Part shown: positions 63,901-64,000 of the stretch, one piece after another | How positions within the stretch are numbered: the first letter of the stretch is position 1 | Layout of the letters: each line of letters opens with the position of its first letter | Source of the DNA: Cyclaneusma minus | Lineage: Eukaryota > Ascomycota > Leotiomycetes > Marthamycetales > Marthamycetaceae | DNA: 64,000 bases | Direction of reading: 5' to 3' | Assembly (NCBI GenBank): GCA_037179335.1 | Contig: JAKZHN010000032.1 | Span: 310,001-374,000, forward strand | Program-made: the position numbers and the translations under genes | Notes under the pieces: model-generated | Databases searched by the model: none | Told to the model about the DNA's origin: nothing | What the model saw: only the letters and a program-made list of their open reading frames with translations

Positions 63901-64000
63901 AAGACCAGAAATGCGAAGGCAAAGCCTGCAAATTAAGAGCCTCGACTGCTTCCCCCACGTCAAGAATGGCGGGGTGATCGCTTGCTGAAGCGCCCTGCCT

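Overview
The window is nuclear DNA of a filamentous ascomycete. Most genes are split by short introns of about 45-110 bp with GTAAGT-type donors and CTAAC-like branch points. The gene set is fungal: muniscin Syp1, CTD-kinase cyclin Ctk2, Pom33/TMEM33, a complex I subunit, a fungal PTEN, two fungal-rhodopsin membrane proteins and a SAT-domain iterative polyketide synthase. A Dothideomycete of the Capnodiales/Mycosphaerellales type is my guess from the feel of the proteins, not a demonstrated assignment. All exon models were joined by eye from splice signals and reading frame.

Layout. 0.5-5.5 kb: a Csk1-like kinase (-) and syp1 (+). 6-9.8 kb: a head-to-head pair, a rhodopsin-like membrane protein (-) and a Baeyer-Villiger-type flavin monooxygenase (+) whose N-terminal coding region carries two opposing frame breaks. 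10.9-14.6 kb: two Myb/SANT-like genes (+) that use GC-AG introns; the second has grown by internal duplication of exon-intron units. 15-22.3 kb: an EBP-family protein with an unexpected C-terminal winged-helix-like tail (-), a palmitoyl-protein thioesterase (-), ctk2 (+) and a Pom33-like gene (+). 23.3-24 kb: short-period repeats, including a 9-bp minisatellite.

24-39 kb is the accessory core. Four diverged BTB/POZ-like paralogs (24.3, 26.5, 28.2 and 37.8 kb) lie interspersed with two members of a second unnamed family that ends in an EAYGR/ECGR helix and an Arg-Ser tail (29.7 and 32.5 kb); a third member is at 55.6 kb. A complex I subunit and an intron-containing tRNA-Ile(AAU) sit among them. 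One BTB-like copy is cut by a single in-frame TAG.

40.7-54 kb: a second rhodopsin-like gene, a nested inverted-repeat transposon, a PEBP protein, and a compact polyketide locus. The locus is an FSH1-type serine hydrolase followed 223 bp later by a SAT-KS-MAT-PT-ACP-CMeT synthase with no release domain. A NAPE-PLD-type metallo-hydrolase converges on it. 55.1-55.3 kb: an inverted copy of the end of that hydrolase gene abuts a tRNA-derived, poly(A)-tailed element. 57-62 kb: PTEN-like phosphatase (-) and a HAD-superfamily protein (+), head to head. 62.7-64 kb: a diverged tandem array of about 330-bp units and no recognisable gene.

How genes may work together: the serine hydrolase and polyketide synthase probably form one biosynthetic unit, with the hydrolase supplying the missing release or editing step. 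The kinase, Ctk2, Syp1, Pom33 and complex I genes are ordinary housekeeping genes. The BTB-like and RS-tail families look like lineage-specific expansions with no assignable role.
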